Shown here: one piece after another, positions 56,823-64,000 of the stretch
Numbering within the stretch: the first letter of the stretch is position 1
Layout of the letters: the number at the start of each line of letters is the position of its first letter
Assembly: GCF_026788005.1 (NCBI RefSeq)
Contig: NZ_JABEPE010000009.1
Coordinates: forward strand, 62,001-126,000
DNA: 64,000 bases
Direction of reading: 5' to 3'
Source of the DNA: Alteromonas sp. a30
Lineage (GTDB): Bacteria; Pseudomonadota; Gammaproteobacteria; Enterobacterales; Alteromonadaceae
Notes under the pieces: generated by a model
The model's database searches: none
Seen by the model: only the letters and a program-made list of their open reading frames with translations
Told to the model about the DNA's origin: nothing
Translations under genes and position numbers: made by a program

Positions 56823-58586
56823 GTGGATTTAGAGCAGCAAACCGCAGAACAAATCAAACAAGTGTACCTTGGTGGCAACCTGCCCAAAGCGTTACAACTC
56901 GCTCAACAAAACTTACAAACATGGCCGAGAAACCTCACATTACTGAAAGTTCAGGCTTATTGTTTTTTCCAAATGGGACGCTTGAAAGAAGCCACTGTAT
57001 GTTTTCATGAGCTTGAGCAACTTGAACCAAACGATCCTAATACCTTCGCCAACCTTGGTCATTGTTACCTTTCATTAAAATACTACGACCGCGCCGCCCG
57101 TAATTACATAAAAGCATTATTAAAGCAGTTTAATGCCGAATGGGCCGTGAATCTGGGTAACTGTTATTCTGCGCTTGGGCTTTACGAACTCGCTATTTTA
57201 ACACTACAACGCGCCTCTCAGTCCGGTTTGAAAGATGAAAATCTAGCACCAAACTTTGTGCATAACTTAATTAAAGCCGGACGTTTAAATCACGCACTCT
57301 CTGTCACCAACGCCCTACCCCAAGGAGAGTTGCGCTCGTTGTTTAAGGCCGAAATCTTAGCGGCGTTAAACCAACCTGAACGCACCGAGGCAGTTCTTGC
57401 CCAAGAACTCGAAGGCAAATCGCTTGCCGTACCCACTTTGCAACGATTGCATAACGTATACCGGCATTTAGGCAACAAAGAAAAAGAAATTGCCGTTGTC
57501 GAAGAACTGCTAACACGCGATCCAAACTCCAGTATGTTAGCAAAATGCATGCTCGCCGCTGAGGGAAAACTGGATGCAAAAGAGGTAGAAGCTGAACTTG
57601 AGCAATACGCCCAAGACGATTTAAGCCAATCTACCTGCTACTTTATTTTGGCAAAAGCCTTCAAAAAAACGGACCCACAACATTGGTTTGCATTAACGCA
57701 AAAAGCCAATCAGTTGCAAAATCCGCAAAAAACCAACTTGTCGATACACAAAACATCGTTCGAAGAAGCGAAAAGTGCCGTGCGAGACATTGCTCCGATT
57801 TCCGCAACCGATGCCAAAGTAAGTGAAGAAAAAGGGTTTGCTCCCGTATTCATTCTGGGCATGCCGCGCTCAGGCACAACCCTTGTAGAAACATTATTAG
57901 GTAATCACAGCAAAGTCTTTGCCGCGGGTGAAACGCCGCTTATGGACGCTCTTACGGCGGCGATTCATGGCACGGTTCCCGAGGTGATTCACGGTCATGC
58001 CATGCGCACACGTTACTTACAAGAAAAAGCCAAATTAATTGAAGAAAATGTGGGCGTCTTCGCTCACAACTATTTAGATAGTTTGGCGCAATTCAAACAA
58101 CATGAAACCCATATTACCGACAAAACCCCACACAACTTTTTGCATTTAGGCATGATTTTAAAAGCTTTCCCACATGCCAAGATTATTCATTGCAAGCGCG
58201 ACCCCATTTCTAACTGCATTTCCATTTTTGAGCAGAACTTTAGTCAATTCCATGATTATGGTCGCGACTTAGAAGCTCTGGGCGAATACTACCTAATGTA
58301 CGATGAGCTAATGCGGTTCTTTAAACAACAAGACAGCCAAAATCAAATTTTGGATGTGCAGTACGAAGCGTTGGTTGCCGAGCCTAATAAAGGCATGGAA
58401 ACGATTTTGTCTCACTTATCACTCGAGCCAGAAGACGTATTAAACCAGCCTACACGTCGAACGATCCTAACTTCCAGCAACGAACAAGCCACTCAAGGCG
58501 TTTATGATTCATCGGTAAACCGCTTGGAAGGATTAGAAGACGCTTTCTCTCCCTTGGTCGACAAGCTGAAAAGCCTGTATCACTAA
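56823..58586 (+). CDS. TPR-domain sulfotransferase family protein
   Basis: A 587-residue protein. The N-terminal part (about 1-310) has tetratricopeptide repeats (GNLPKALQLAQQNLQTWP, PNTFANLGHCYLSLKYYDRAARNY). The C-terminal part (about 335-587) is a P-loop-like sulfotransferase: the 5' PSB loop ILGMPRSGTTLVETLL begins about residue 344, and the 3' phosphate motif is CKRDPISNCISIFEQNF. The enzyme should transfer sulfate from PAPS to an unknown acceptor, which fits the nearby sulfate-activation operon but is not evidence of linkage. Start is GTG at 56823. Such TPR-sulfotransferases are common in marine bacteria. Confidence 0.9.
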   Translation: MDLEQQTAEQIKQVYLGGNLPKALQLAQQNLQTWPRNLTLLKVQAYCFFQMGRLKEATVCFHELEQLEPNDPNTFANLGHCYLSLKYYDRAARNYIKALLKQFNAEWAVNLGNCYSALGLYELAILTLQRASQSGLKDENLAPNFVHNLIKAGRLNHALSVTNALPQGELRSLFKAEILAALNQPERTEAVLAQELEGKSLAVPTLQRLHNVYRHLGNKEKEIAVVEELLTRDPNSSMLAKCMLAAEGKLDAKEVEAELEQYAQDDLSQSTCYFILAKAFKKTDPQHWFALTQKANQLQNPQKTNLSIHKTSFEEAKSAVRDIAPISATDAKVSEEKGFAPVFILGMPRSGTTLVETLLGNHSKVFAAGETPLMDALTAAIHGTVPEVIHGHAMRTRYLQEKAKLIEENVGVFAHNYLDSLAQFKQHETHITDKTPHNFLHLGMILKAFPHAKIIHCKRDPISNCISIFEQNFSQFHDYGRDLEALGEYYLMYDELMRFFKQQDSQNQILDVQYEALVAEPNKGMETILSHLSLEPEDVLNQPTRRTILTSSNEQATQGVYDSSVNRLEGLEDAFSPLVDKLKSLYH

Positions 58587-58616
58587 TTGGCGTATATCGA
58601 GTCCATACGTTCATAC

Positions 58617-58642
58617 AAAGGTGCTGACAAAGCACCTTTTTT
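58617..58642 (+). terminator. Terminator of the sulfotransferase gene
   Basis: Stem AAAGGTGCT/AGCACCTTT with loop GACAA and six T residues. Confidence 0.93.
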
Positions 58643-58722
58643 ATTGAGGGTTATTCACGCAATTTAAGCTGGAAAAAATAGGGTAAAAACCACGGCGTAA
58701 AAGATTTTATTTAGCGGTTTAG

Positions 58723-58806
58723 GCAGAAACCGAAGCAGCGGTAAACGCTTATAAAAAACTCGGATTTCAACCCAACCTAGTGGAAATGCGGACCACGATA
58801 GATTAG
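58723..58806 (+). pseudogene. C-terminal relic of a GNAT acetyltransferase
   Basis: In one frame 58723-58806 reads AETEAAVNAYKKLGFQPN and on to LVEMRTTID with a stop. AAVNAYKKLGF followed by VEM is the end of a GNAT acetyltransferase (the motif-B helix, then the last strand). An in-frame TAG lies immediately upstream and no start codon or acetyl-CoA site can be found, so only about 27 codons survive. Confidence 0.6.
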
Positions 58807-58864
58807 TTTTACGCTTCGCGTCACCTGACTGATTGTAGATGTACTAATTAGGGAGAATCACCAA

Positions 58865-59311
58865 ATGAAATTAGCACAATTAAATATCGCCCTTGCCAAA
58901 TATCCACTGGATGCGCCTGAGATTAAAGACTTTGTTGACAACTTAGACTCAATTAACGGCATTGCTGAAAACAGCGAAGGCTTTATTTGGCGTTTAAAGG
59001 ATGAATCTGGCGACGCCACCAATATCAAATTATTTGAGGACCCAAACATGATCATCAATATGTCTGTTTGGGAAAGTACAGATGCCCTCAAAAACTTTAT
59101 GTTTCGCACCCATCACAAAGATTTTATGCGCCGAAAAGGCGAATGGTTTCATCGTCTAGCAGAAGATACCTATGTTTTATGGTGGATTGAAGACGGCCAT
59201 ATTCCCACGCCACAAGAAGCTTTATCGCGTCTTCAGCATTTACGCGAAAACGGCGATACGCCTTATGCTTTCACCTTTAAAACTAACTTTACCGCAGCGG
59301 ATCTTGAGTGA
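58865..59311 (+). CDS. DUF3291 domain protein
   Basis: A 148-residue protein that opens MKLAQLNIALAKYPLDAPEI and contains IAENSEGFIWRLKDESGDAT and NMSVWESTDALKNFMFR, the DUF3291 pattern. The fold is an antibiotic biosynthesis monooxygenase-like (ABM) alpha+beta barrel, but no enzyme activity is established. A good Shine-Dalgarno (GGGAGAA) precedes ATG at 58865. It lies 81 bases before the 104-residue gene, possibly co-transcribed. Confidence 0.88.
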   Translation: MKLAQLNIALAKYPLDAPEIKDFVDNLDSINGIAENSEGFIWRLKDESGDATNIKLFEDPNMIINMSVWESTDALKNFMFRTHHKDFMRRKGEWFHRLAEDTYVLWWIEDGHIPTPQEALSRLQHLRENGDTPYAFTFKTNFTAADLE

Positions 59312-59392
59312 ATTGATCTCAAAACAGAAAGCCTTCGTAGCTACAAATACATAAAGGTTCGGCCTTGTAATTTGAAAGCGCGGAGATAAAAC

Positions 59393-59707
59393 ATGAAGCT
59401 GCTTTTTAGTGATCTGCCCAAATACACTATCCAAAAGCTGGTGATTAACTCCATAGATCAAGCAATTTACCAAGCTATTGTGGTTATCGACAATCATGAG
59501 CATGTTGTGTGGGAAAACAGCGAAAACGTATTACGAGCACGAAGTGTTATGGCGTTACGTGAGAGTTTCGAGCCTTTAGGTATTGATAATATCGTGTTAC
59601 GCCATGAAAGCGCCTACGATGAAATGGTGGGGCAACCACCAAAAACCGCTAACAATCGTTTGGAAGTGCCTCTTGGGAAAACCTTGTATCCAGAGTTAAA
59701 GCTGTAA
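59393..59707 (+). CDS. DUF6482-like small protein
   Basis: A 104-residue protein with the pattern of DUF6482: an N-terminal LVINSIDQAIYQAIVVIDN strand pair, then FRSLAA-like RARSVMALRESF, and a C-terminal SAYDEMVGQPP that is the most characteristic part. No known function; no signal peptide or membrane segment. AAGCGCGGAG upstream may be a Shine-Dalgarno. Confidence 0.7.
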   Translation: MKLLFSDLPKYTIQKLVINSIDQAIYQAIVVIDNHEHVVWENSENVLRARSVMALRESFEPLGIDNIVLRHESAYDEMVGQPPKTANNRLEVPLGKTLYPELKL

Positions 59708-59710
59708 TAT

Positions 59711-59751
59711 TCCCAGCTCTGGCTTTAAGCTATAAAGCATTAGAGCTGGGA
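59711..59751. repeat. Inverted repeat between convergent genes
   Basis: Ten-base stem TCCCAGCTCT/AGAGCTGGGA enclosing a second stem GCTTTA/TAAAGC. No T tail on either strand, so an mRNA-end structure rather than a clear terminator. Confidence 0.6.
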
Positions 59752-59782
59752 GGTAAACATCAATTATTTTTGTACCGCTTTA

Positions 59783-60862
59783 TTAACGCGACACTTTATT
59801 GAAATCATCATCGGCTGGTGATGGCGTATAAGCGCCCTCGTTTTGATTTGAACTCCAATTTACATCCATTAACGTGCGAATATGGTTGTGGCTTGATGCC
59901 GCTGAAGGCGCATCTAGACTATCGTTAAGGACGTCAAGTGTGCCAAAAGCCTTTGACCAGAAATACCATGTCACTGCCGCACCGTGTTTTTCTGCTACTT
60001 GCCAAAATTGGAAGTTCCAAGGTTTAAGCTCAGAGAAAGCCACTTCTCTCATTAGTGCAGTATTGGAATCGCCAATAAATGCCGTACTCGTGACTGGAGA
60101 TGAACGATAAGACTCAATTGCCACACCGCGCGATTTAAGTTCGAAAGCGTACTCACGAGCCACCTCGCCTGTCCATTTACCGCCTAAGTAACTCTTGCTG
60201 TAGTTTGAATAAAATGTATCGAGTAGCGCAACACGATCAACTCTTAGGTCGAGATCAGGATTATCACGTAAGCTGTAGGCAATGCTTAGCGCTAATTGGT
60301 TTCCTAATGAGTGACCAGCTAAACGAAACTCTGCGCCGTTAAACCCCGCCATGTTGTCCAAAATGGACTTTGTGAGTAGTTGAGTCACGTTCTGATTCGG
60401 GCCAGATTGATAACCCGTTGCAGCACTTTTCCAGCGCATCCCTCTAGGACCGGCTGTTGAATGAATTTTCGCTTCTGCATCTTTTACTTCAGATTCATCC
60501 GCGAACTGATTCCAATACAAAATACCCACGTTGTAGCCACGATCTAACCAATACTGGCTTAAATCTTCATCTGGCCCACCAGAATTCCGACGATTTAACG
60601 TTTCACGTCGGTAGTTATCAACCGAGCCGTTTTGCCATCCATGAATATAAATAACCGTATTTTTGTTAGGGCTGTAATACGGGTTGGTTTGCCCCGGGAC
60701 GGCTTTCTCTGCATCGTTATAATTAAACCAATACAAACCATAATCCAAATTCTCATAAACAGAGTTTGGGTAGGTGATTTCAGCTTGAACAGAAAATGAC
60801 GCGGCGAGTGTGCCTACTGCTAAAAGAGAGGTTGATACATAACTACTTAAACGTTGAAACAT
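59783..60862 (-). CDS. Secreted lipase-like alpha/beta hydrolase
   Basis: A 359-residue protein with a signal peptide (residues 1-27, ending SVQA) and an alpha/beta hydrolase fold. VIYIHGWQNGS supplies the oxyanion region, and RLAGHSLGNQLALSIA carries the GHSLG nucleophile elbow; the likely Asp is in VALLDTFYSNY and a C-terminal His follows (EKHGAAVTWYFW). The pattern resembles pancreatic-type/extracellular triacylglycerol lipases. It is probably secreted to the periplasm or medium; substrate not assignable. Single gene. Confidence 0.85.
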   Translation of the reverse strand: MFQRLSSYVSTSLLAVGTLAASFSVQAEITYPNSVYENLDYGLYWFNYNDAEKAVPGQTNPYYSPNKNTVIYIHGWQNGSVDNYRRETLNRRNSGGPDEDLSQYWLDRGYNVGILYWNQFADESEVKDAEAKIHSTAGPRGMRWKSAATGYQSGPNQNVTQLLTKSILDNMAGFNGAEFRLAGHSLGNQLALSIAYSLRDNPDLDLRVDRVALLDTFYSNYSKSYLGGKWTGEVAREYAFELKSRGVAIESYRSSPVTSTAFIGDSNTALMREVAFSELKPWNFQFWQVAEKHGAAVTWYFWSKAFGTLDVLNDSLDAPSAASSHNHIRTLMDVNWSSNQNEGAYTPSPADDDFNKVSR

Positions 60863-60993
60863 ATTGATATTCCAATTGAGTTGTTAAGGGGTTGTTAATA
60901 TCTTGCAAAGATTAAGAAATGTAAACGCTTTCAAGCTTAAACGAATTAGTTCACATGTAAACTTTACTGGTCAACAAGAACAGTATCAGACAC

Positions 60994-61027
60994 AAAAAAG
61001 CCGCATAAACAAAAGCTTATACGGCTT
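60994..61027 (-). terminator. Terminator of glyA
   Basis: Arms AAGCCGCATAA and TTATACGGCTT (one mismatch) with T residues on the minus strand just downstream of glyA. Confidence 0.85.
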
Positions 61028-61050
61028 CTTAAAAGGTAAGAATTTAAGAA

Positions 61051-62307
61051 CTAGGCATACACTGGGTGTTTAGCACAAAGCACTTTCACTTGCTCTCTTA
61101 CACCGGCGATGTTGCTTTCATTGTCGATGTCGTCTAATACATCACAAATCCAGTTAGCGACCTGTTTGGCTTCTTCTAAACCAAAACCACGGCGAGTAAT
61201 CGCTGGTGTACCTAAACGAAGGCCAGAAGTCACAAAAGGTGAACGCGGGTCGTTAGGAACCGAGTTCTTATTCACAGTGATGTACGCTTTGCCGAGGGCG
61301 GCATCGGCATCTTTACCCGTGATGTCTTTGTCGATAAGGTCAACCAAGAATAAGTGGTTGTCTGTGCCATTAGACACAATCTTATAACCACGCTCTTGCA
61401 TCACGCTCACCATGGCTTTGGCGTTTTCAACAACTTGCTTTTGATATTCCTTAAATTCTGGTGCTAAGGCTTCTTTAAAGGCAACGGCTTTCGCTGCAAT
61501 TACGTGACATAAAGGACCACCCTGACCGCCGGGGAATACCGCACTATTAAGCTTTTTGTAAATCGTTTCATCACCACATGCCGACAAAATTAAACCGCCG
61601 CGAGGGCCAGCTAACGTCTTATGGGTTGTTGTTGTCACCACGTGAGCATGAGGAATAGGATTAGGATACACGCCCGCAGCAACTAAGCCTGCAACGTGAG
61701 CCATATCAACCATTAAATACGCGCCGATGCTATCTGCAATAGCACGGAAACGCGCCCAATCCATGATCCCGGAATAGGCTGAGAAGCCAGCGATGATCAT
61801 TTTTGGCTTGTGCTCTTTCGCTAGCTGCTCAACTTGCTCGTAGTCTACTTCGCCAGTTGCTTCATTTAGCCCATATTGAACCGCGTGATACAAACGACCA
61901 GAAAAGTTAACTTTTGCGCCGTGCGTTAAGTGACCACCGTGAGCCAAACTCATCCCCAAGACAGTATCATTCGCTTCAAGCAATGCCATGAATACGGCTG
62001 AGTTCGCTTGCGAGCCTGAGTGAGGCTGAACATTGGCATAATCTGAACCGAATAGTTGATTTGCGCGCTCAATTGCGAGGGCCTCAGCAACATCTACGTG
62101 TTCACAACCGCCGTAATAGCGCTTGCCCGGATAGCCTTCAGCATATTTATTCGTTAACTGAGAACCTTGCGCTTCTAGAACTCGTGGACTGCAATAGTTC
62201 TCTGATGCAATCAACTCAATATGCTCTTCCTGACGCTGGTTTTCTAAATTCATTGCTTTAGCCAATTCTGGATCAAAATCTGCAATGTTCATATCACGTG
62301 ATAACAT
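61051..62307 (-). CDS. glyA: Serine hydroxymethyltransferase
   Basis: A 418-residue PLP enzyme interconverting serine and glycine with tetrahydrofolate. Motifs: [45 protein letters not shown] and the PLP lysine loop [13 protein letters not shown]. Start [12 protein letters not shown] as in E. coli, preceded by TGAGGA. No glycine riboswitch was recognised upstream. Confidence 0.98.
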   Translation of the reverse strand: MLSRDMNIADFDPELAKAMNLENQRQEEHIELIASENYCSPRVLEAQGSQLTNKYAEGYPGKRYYGGCEHVDVAEALAIERANQLFGSDYANVQPHSGSQANSAVFMALLEANDTVLGMSLAHGGHLTHGAKVNFSGRLYHAVQYGLNEATGEVDYEQVEQLAKEHKPKMIIAGFSAYSGIMDWARFRAIADSIGAYLMVDMAHVAGLVAAGVYPNPIPHAHVVTTTTHKTLAGPRGGLILSACGDETIYKKLNSAVFPGGQGGPLCHVIAAKAVAFKEALAPEFKEYQKQVVENAKAMVSVMQERGYKIVSNGTDNHLFLVDLIDKDITGKDADAALGKAYITVNKNSVPNDPRSPFVTSGLRLGTPAITRRGFGLEEAKQVANWICDVLDDIDNESNIAGVREQVKVLCAKHPVYA

Positions 62308-62734
62308 CGTAAATCCTCAATAATAACGGTAGCGGAAAGAGCGCTATTCTAGCCCCTAAGCGCGGTATTTCAAACAGCTTAATATTCATCACTTATGCCT
62401 ATGATTTAGGCATGTATAAATTGTAGCCAAGCCATGTACGTTTCGCGCATCAGTATTTCAATCATTTATCTTTAAATGGATTCAGAAATGTCTCAAAATT
62501 TACTTTTAAAATAAGCCAAAGCAAAGTCATTAAAAATATTAATAAACATGATGAAAAAACGCTCTTTTTGTAAAGTATCCGAAACAAGCCGTGCGTTCTG
62601 ACTCATCAAAAAATCGCTCCCCCTTCTTCCGCTCGTAAAACCCATTTTCCTTTGGAAAATACACAATCAAGCATTCCAACCACTTGTCGACTCCTTTAAA
62701 ATAGCGCCAATTTAACTCTGGATACTCTGAATTT
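62308..62734. other. 427-base divergent intergenic region, glyA to ettA
   Basis: No gene seen. It holds two palindromes, ATGCCTA-TGATT-TAGGCAT (62395-62413) and ATTTTCC-TTT-GGAAAAT (62644-62660), of unknown role. No clear PurR, MetR or riboswitch signature. Confidence 0.5.
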
Positions 62735-64000
62735 ATGTCTCAATACGTATATACCATGTCGAGAGTGGGAAAAATTGTCCCACCAAAGAAAGAAATTCTT
62801 AAAGACATTTCCCTTAGCTTTTTCCCGGGCGCCAAAATCGGTGTCTTAGGTCTAAATGGCGCGGGTAAATCAACCTTGCTTCGTATCATGGCAGGCGTTG
62901 ATACAGATATCGAAGGTGAAGCCAGACCGCAGCCGGGTTTGAATATCGGTTATCTTCCGCAAGAACCCAAACTCGATGAAAGCAAAGACGTTCGCGGGAA
63001 TATTGAAGAAGCGGTTGCTGACGTCGTTCACGCCCTTAAGCGCATTGAAGAAGTGTACGCAGCATACGCCGAAGAAAATGCCGACTTCGACGCGTTAGCA
63101 AAAGAACAAGGTGAATTAGAAGCCATCATTCAAAGTAAAGATGGGCATAACTTGGAAAACGCCCTCGAGCGAGCCGCAGACGCCTTGCGTTTACCACCGT
63201 GGGATGCCGATGTCAGTAAACTTTCTGGGGGTGAGCGTCGTCGTGTTGCCTTATGCCGATTGTTGCTAGAAAAGCCAGACATGTTGTTACTTGATGAACC
63301 AACCAACCACTTGGATGCAGAGTCCGTGGCTTGGCTAGAGCGCTTCTTACACGACTACGAAGGCACTGTGGTAGCGATTACCCACGACCGTTACTTCCTC
63401 GATAACGTGGCAGGCTGGATTTTGGAACTTGACCGTGGTCATGGTATTCCTTGGGAAGGCAACTATTCATCTTGGTTAGAGCAAAAAGAGAAACGCTTAG
63501 AACAAGAAGAACGTAGCGAAAACGCTCGCGTTAAATCCATGAAGCAAGAATTAGAATGGGTTCGCAGTAATCCAAAAGGTCGTCAGGCGAAGAGCAAAGC
63601 GCGTATGTCTCGCTTTGAAGAAATGAATACCTCAGATTACCAAAAGCGTAACGAAACCAACGAACTCTTCATTCCACCGGGTGAGCGTTTAGGTGACCAA
63701 GTTATTGAAGTGAAAAACTTGAAGAAAAGTTACGGCGACCGCGTACTCATTGACGACCTTAGCTTCACCATGCCCAAAGGCGCAATTGTTGGCATTATCG
63801 GCCCTAACGGCGCGGGTAAATCCACATTGTTCCGTATGCTAACGAATCAAGAAAAGCCAGATTCAGGCGAGATTATTGTTGGCGATACGGTGAGTGTTTC
63901 CAGCGTTGATCAGTTCCGCGATCATATGGATGGTAATAAAACCGTTTGGCAGGAAATCTCTGACGAGCAAGACATCCTTCGTATTGGTAACTTTGAGATT
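62735..64000 (+). CDS. ettA: Energy-dependent translational throttle protein EttA, partial
   Basis: Incomplete at the right edge: about 422 of the usual 555 residues. It is an ABC-F protein that binds the ribosomal E site and gates the first peptide bond according to energy status. ABC1 has Walker A GLNGAGKST, signature LSGGERRRVALCRL and Walker B LLLDEPTNHLD, with the arm region after Walker A; the P-site tRNA-interaction linker is ARVKSMKQELEWVRSNPKGRQ. ABC2 begins at about residue 325 with GPNGAGKSTLF. ATG at 62735 fits MSQYVYTMSRVGK. All visible motifs are intact. Confidence 0.97.
   Translation, partial: MSQYVYTMSRVGKIVPPKKEILKDISLSFFPGAKIGVLGLNGAGKSTLLRIMAGVDTDIEGEARPQPGLNIGYLPQEPKLDESKDVRGNIEEAVADVVHALKRIEEVYAAYAEENADFDALAKEQGELEAIIQSKDGHNLENALERAADALRLPPWDADVSKLSGGERRRVALCRLLLEKPDMLLLDEPTNHLDAESVAWLERFLHDYEGTVVAITHDRYFLDNVAGWILELDRGHGIPWEGNYSSWLEQKEKRLEQEERSENARVKSMKQELEWVRSNPKGRQAKSKARMSRFEEMNTSDYQKRNETNELFIPPGERLGDQVIEVKNLKKSYGDRVLIDDLSFTMPKGAIVGIIGPNGAGKSTLFRMLTNQEKPDSGEIIVGDTVSVSSVDQFRDHMDGNKTVWQEISDEQDILRIGNFEI

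Noticed and set aside
62308-62734. Glycine riboswitch before glyA
   Set aside because: No paired glycine aptamer core is recognisable.

Overview
The window looks like chromosomal core of a marine gammaproteobacterium, most likely Alteromonadales. The gene order pheL-pheA / tyrA-aroF / rplS-trmD-rimM-rpsP-ffh / ypjD-corB is the same block found in Escherichia coli. The nrdR-ribD-ribE-ribBX-ribH-nusB-thiL-pgpA run is also typical of Gammaproteobacteria. AT-leaning composition, fadIJ, several c-di-GMP-type proteins, a TPR sulfotransferase and an SLC13 transporter in the sulfate cluster fit a marine copiotroph. The taxonomic call is inference from gene content. I see no prophage, insertion sequence, CRISPR array, rRNA or tRNA.

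Layout. 1-2064: the end of an FbpB/FbpC-like ABC import system whose ATPase has lost almost every catalytic motif. 2347-5821: a signalling patch with a STAS protein plus a REC-PP2C-HATPase protein (HsbA/HsbR-like partner switch), YciH, and a double-receiver protein. 5997-8369: a membrane-anchored Ntn acylase. 8383-12520: the aromatic amino acid block. pheA lies behind a textbook phenylalanine attenuator (leader peptide MNKFNALFLFFTSP). aroF-tyrA lies behind a TyrR-type box and a 17-residue tyrosine-rich leader peptide (MKNRESYRCPPYYHYYW), which is the most interesting regulatory observation here. 12521-15070: EamA and AbgT transporters. 15183-18722: ribosome/SRP operon rpsP-rimM-trmD-rplS plus ffh. 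18933-27651: ypjD, corB-like, a small unknown gene, sixA, an M16 peptidase, a GGDEF-EAL protein and an NTF2-like exported protein.

27784-31247: fadI-fadJ beta-oxidation operon. 31660-40621: moxR-DUF58-DUF4381-batA-batB/C-batD stress operon followed closely by a DUF885 lipoprotein peptidase. 40824-42045: sigma-70 family factor and DUF3379 partner. 42203-45104: putP and an EAL-like/HDOD protein. 45208-50666: sulfate activation operon cysD-cysC-cysQ-cysN-SLC13 permease. 50705-56591: riboflavin, nusB, thiL and pgpA cluster, in which RibBX has a GTP cyclohydrolase II-like domain without its zinc cysteines. 56823-64000: TPR sulfotransferase, a 28-codon relic of a GNAT acetyltransferase, DUF3291 and DUF6482-like proteins, a secreted lipase-like hydrolase, glyA, and the start of ettA, which runs off the end.

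The strongest leads are the tyrosine leader peptide before aroF-tyrA and the motif-dead ABC ATPase with its degenerate permease. Domain names come from reading the translations; no database search was run.
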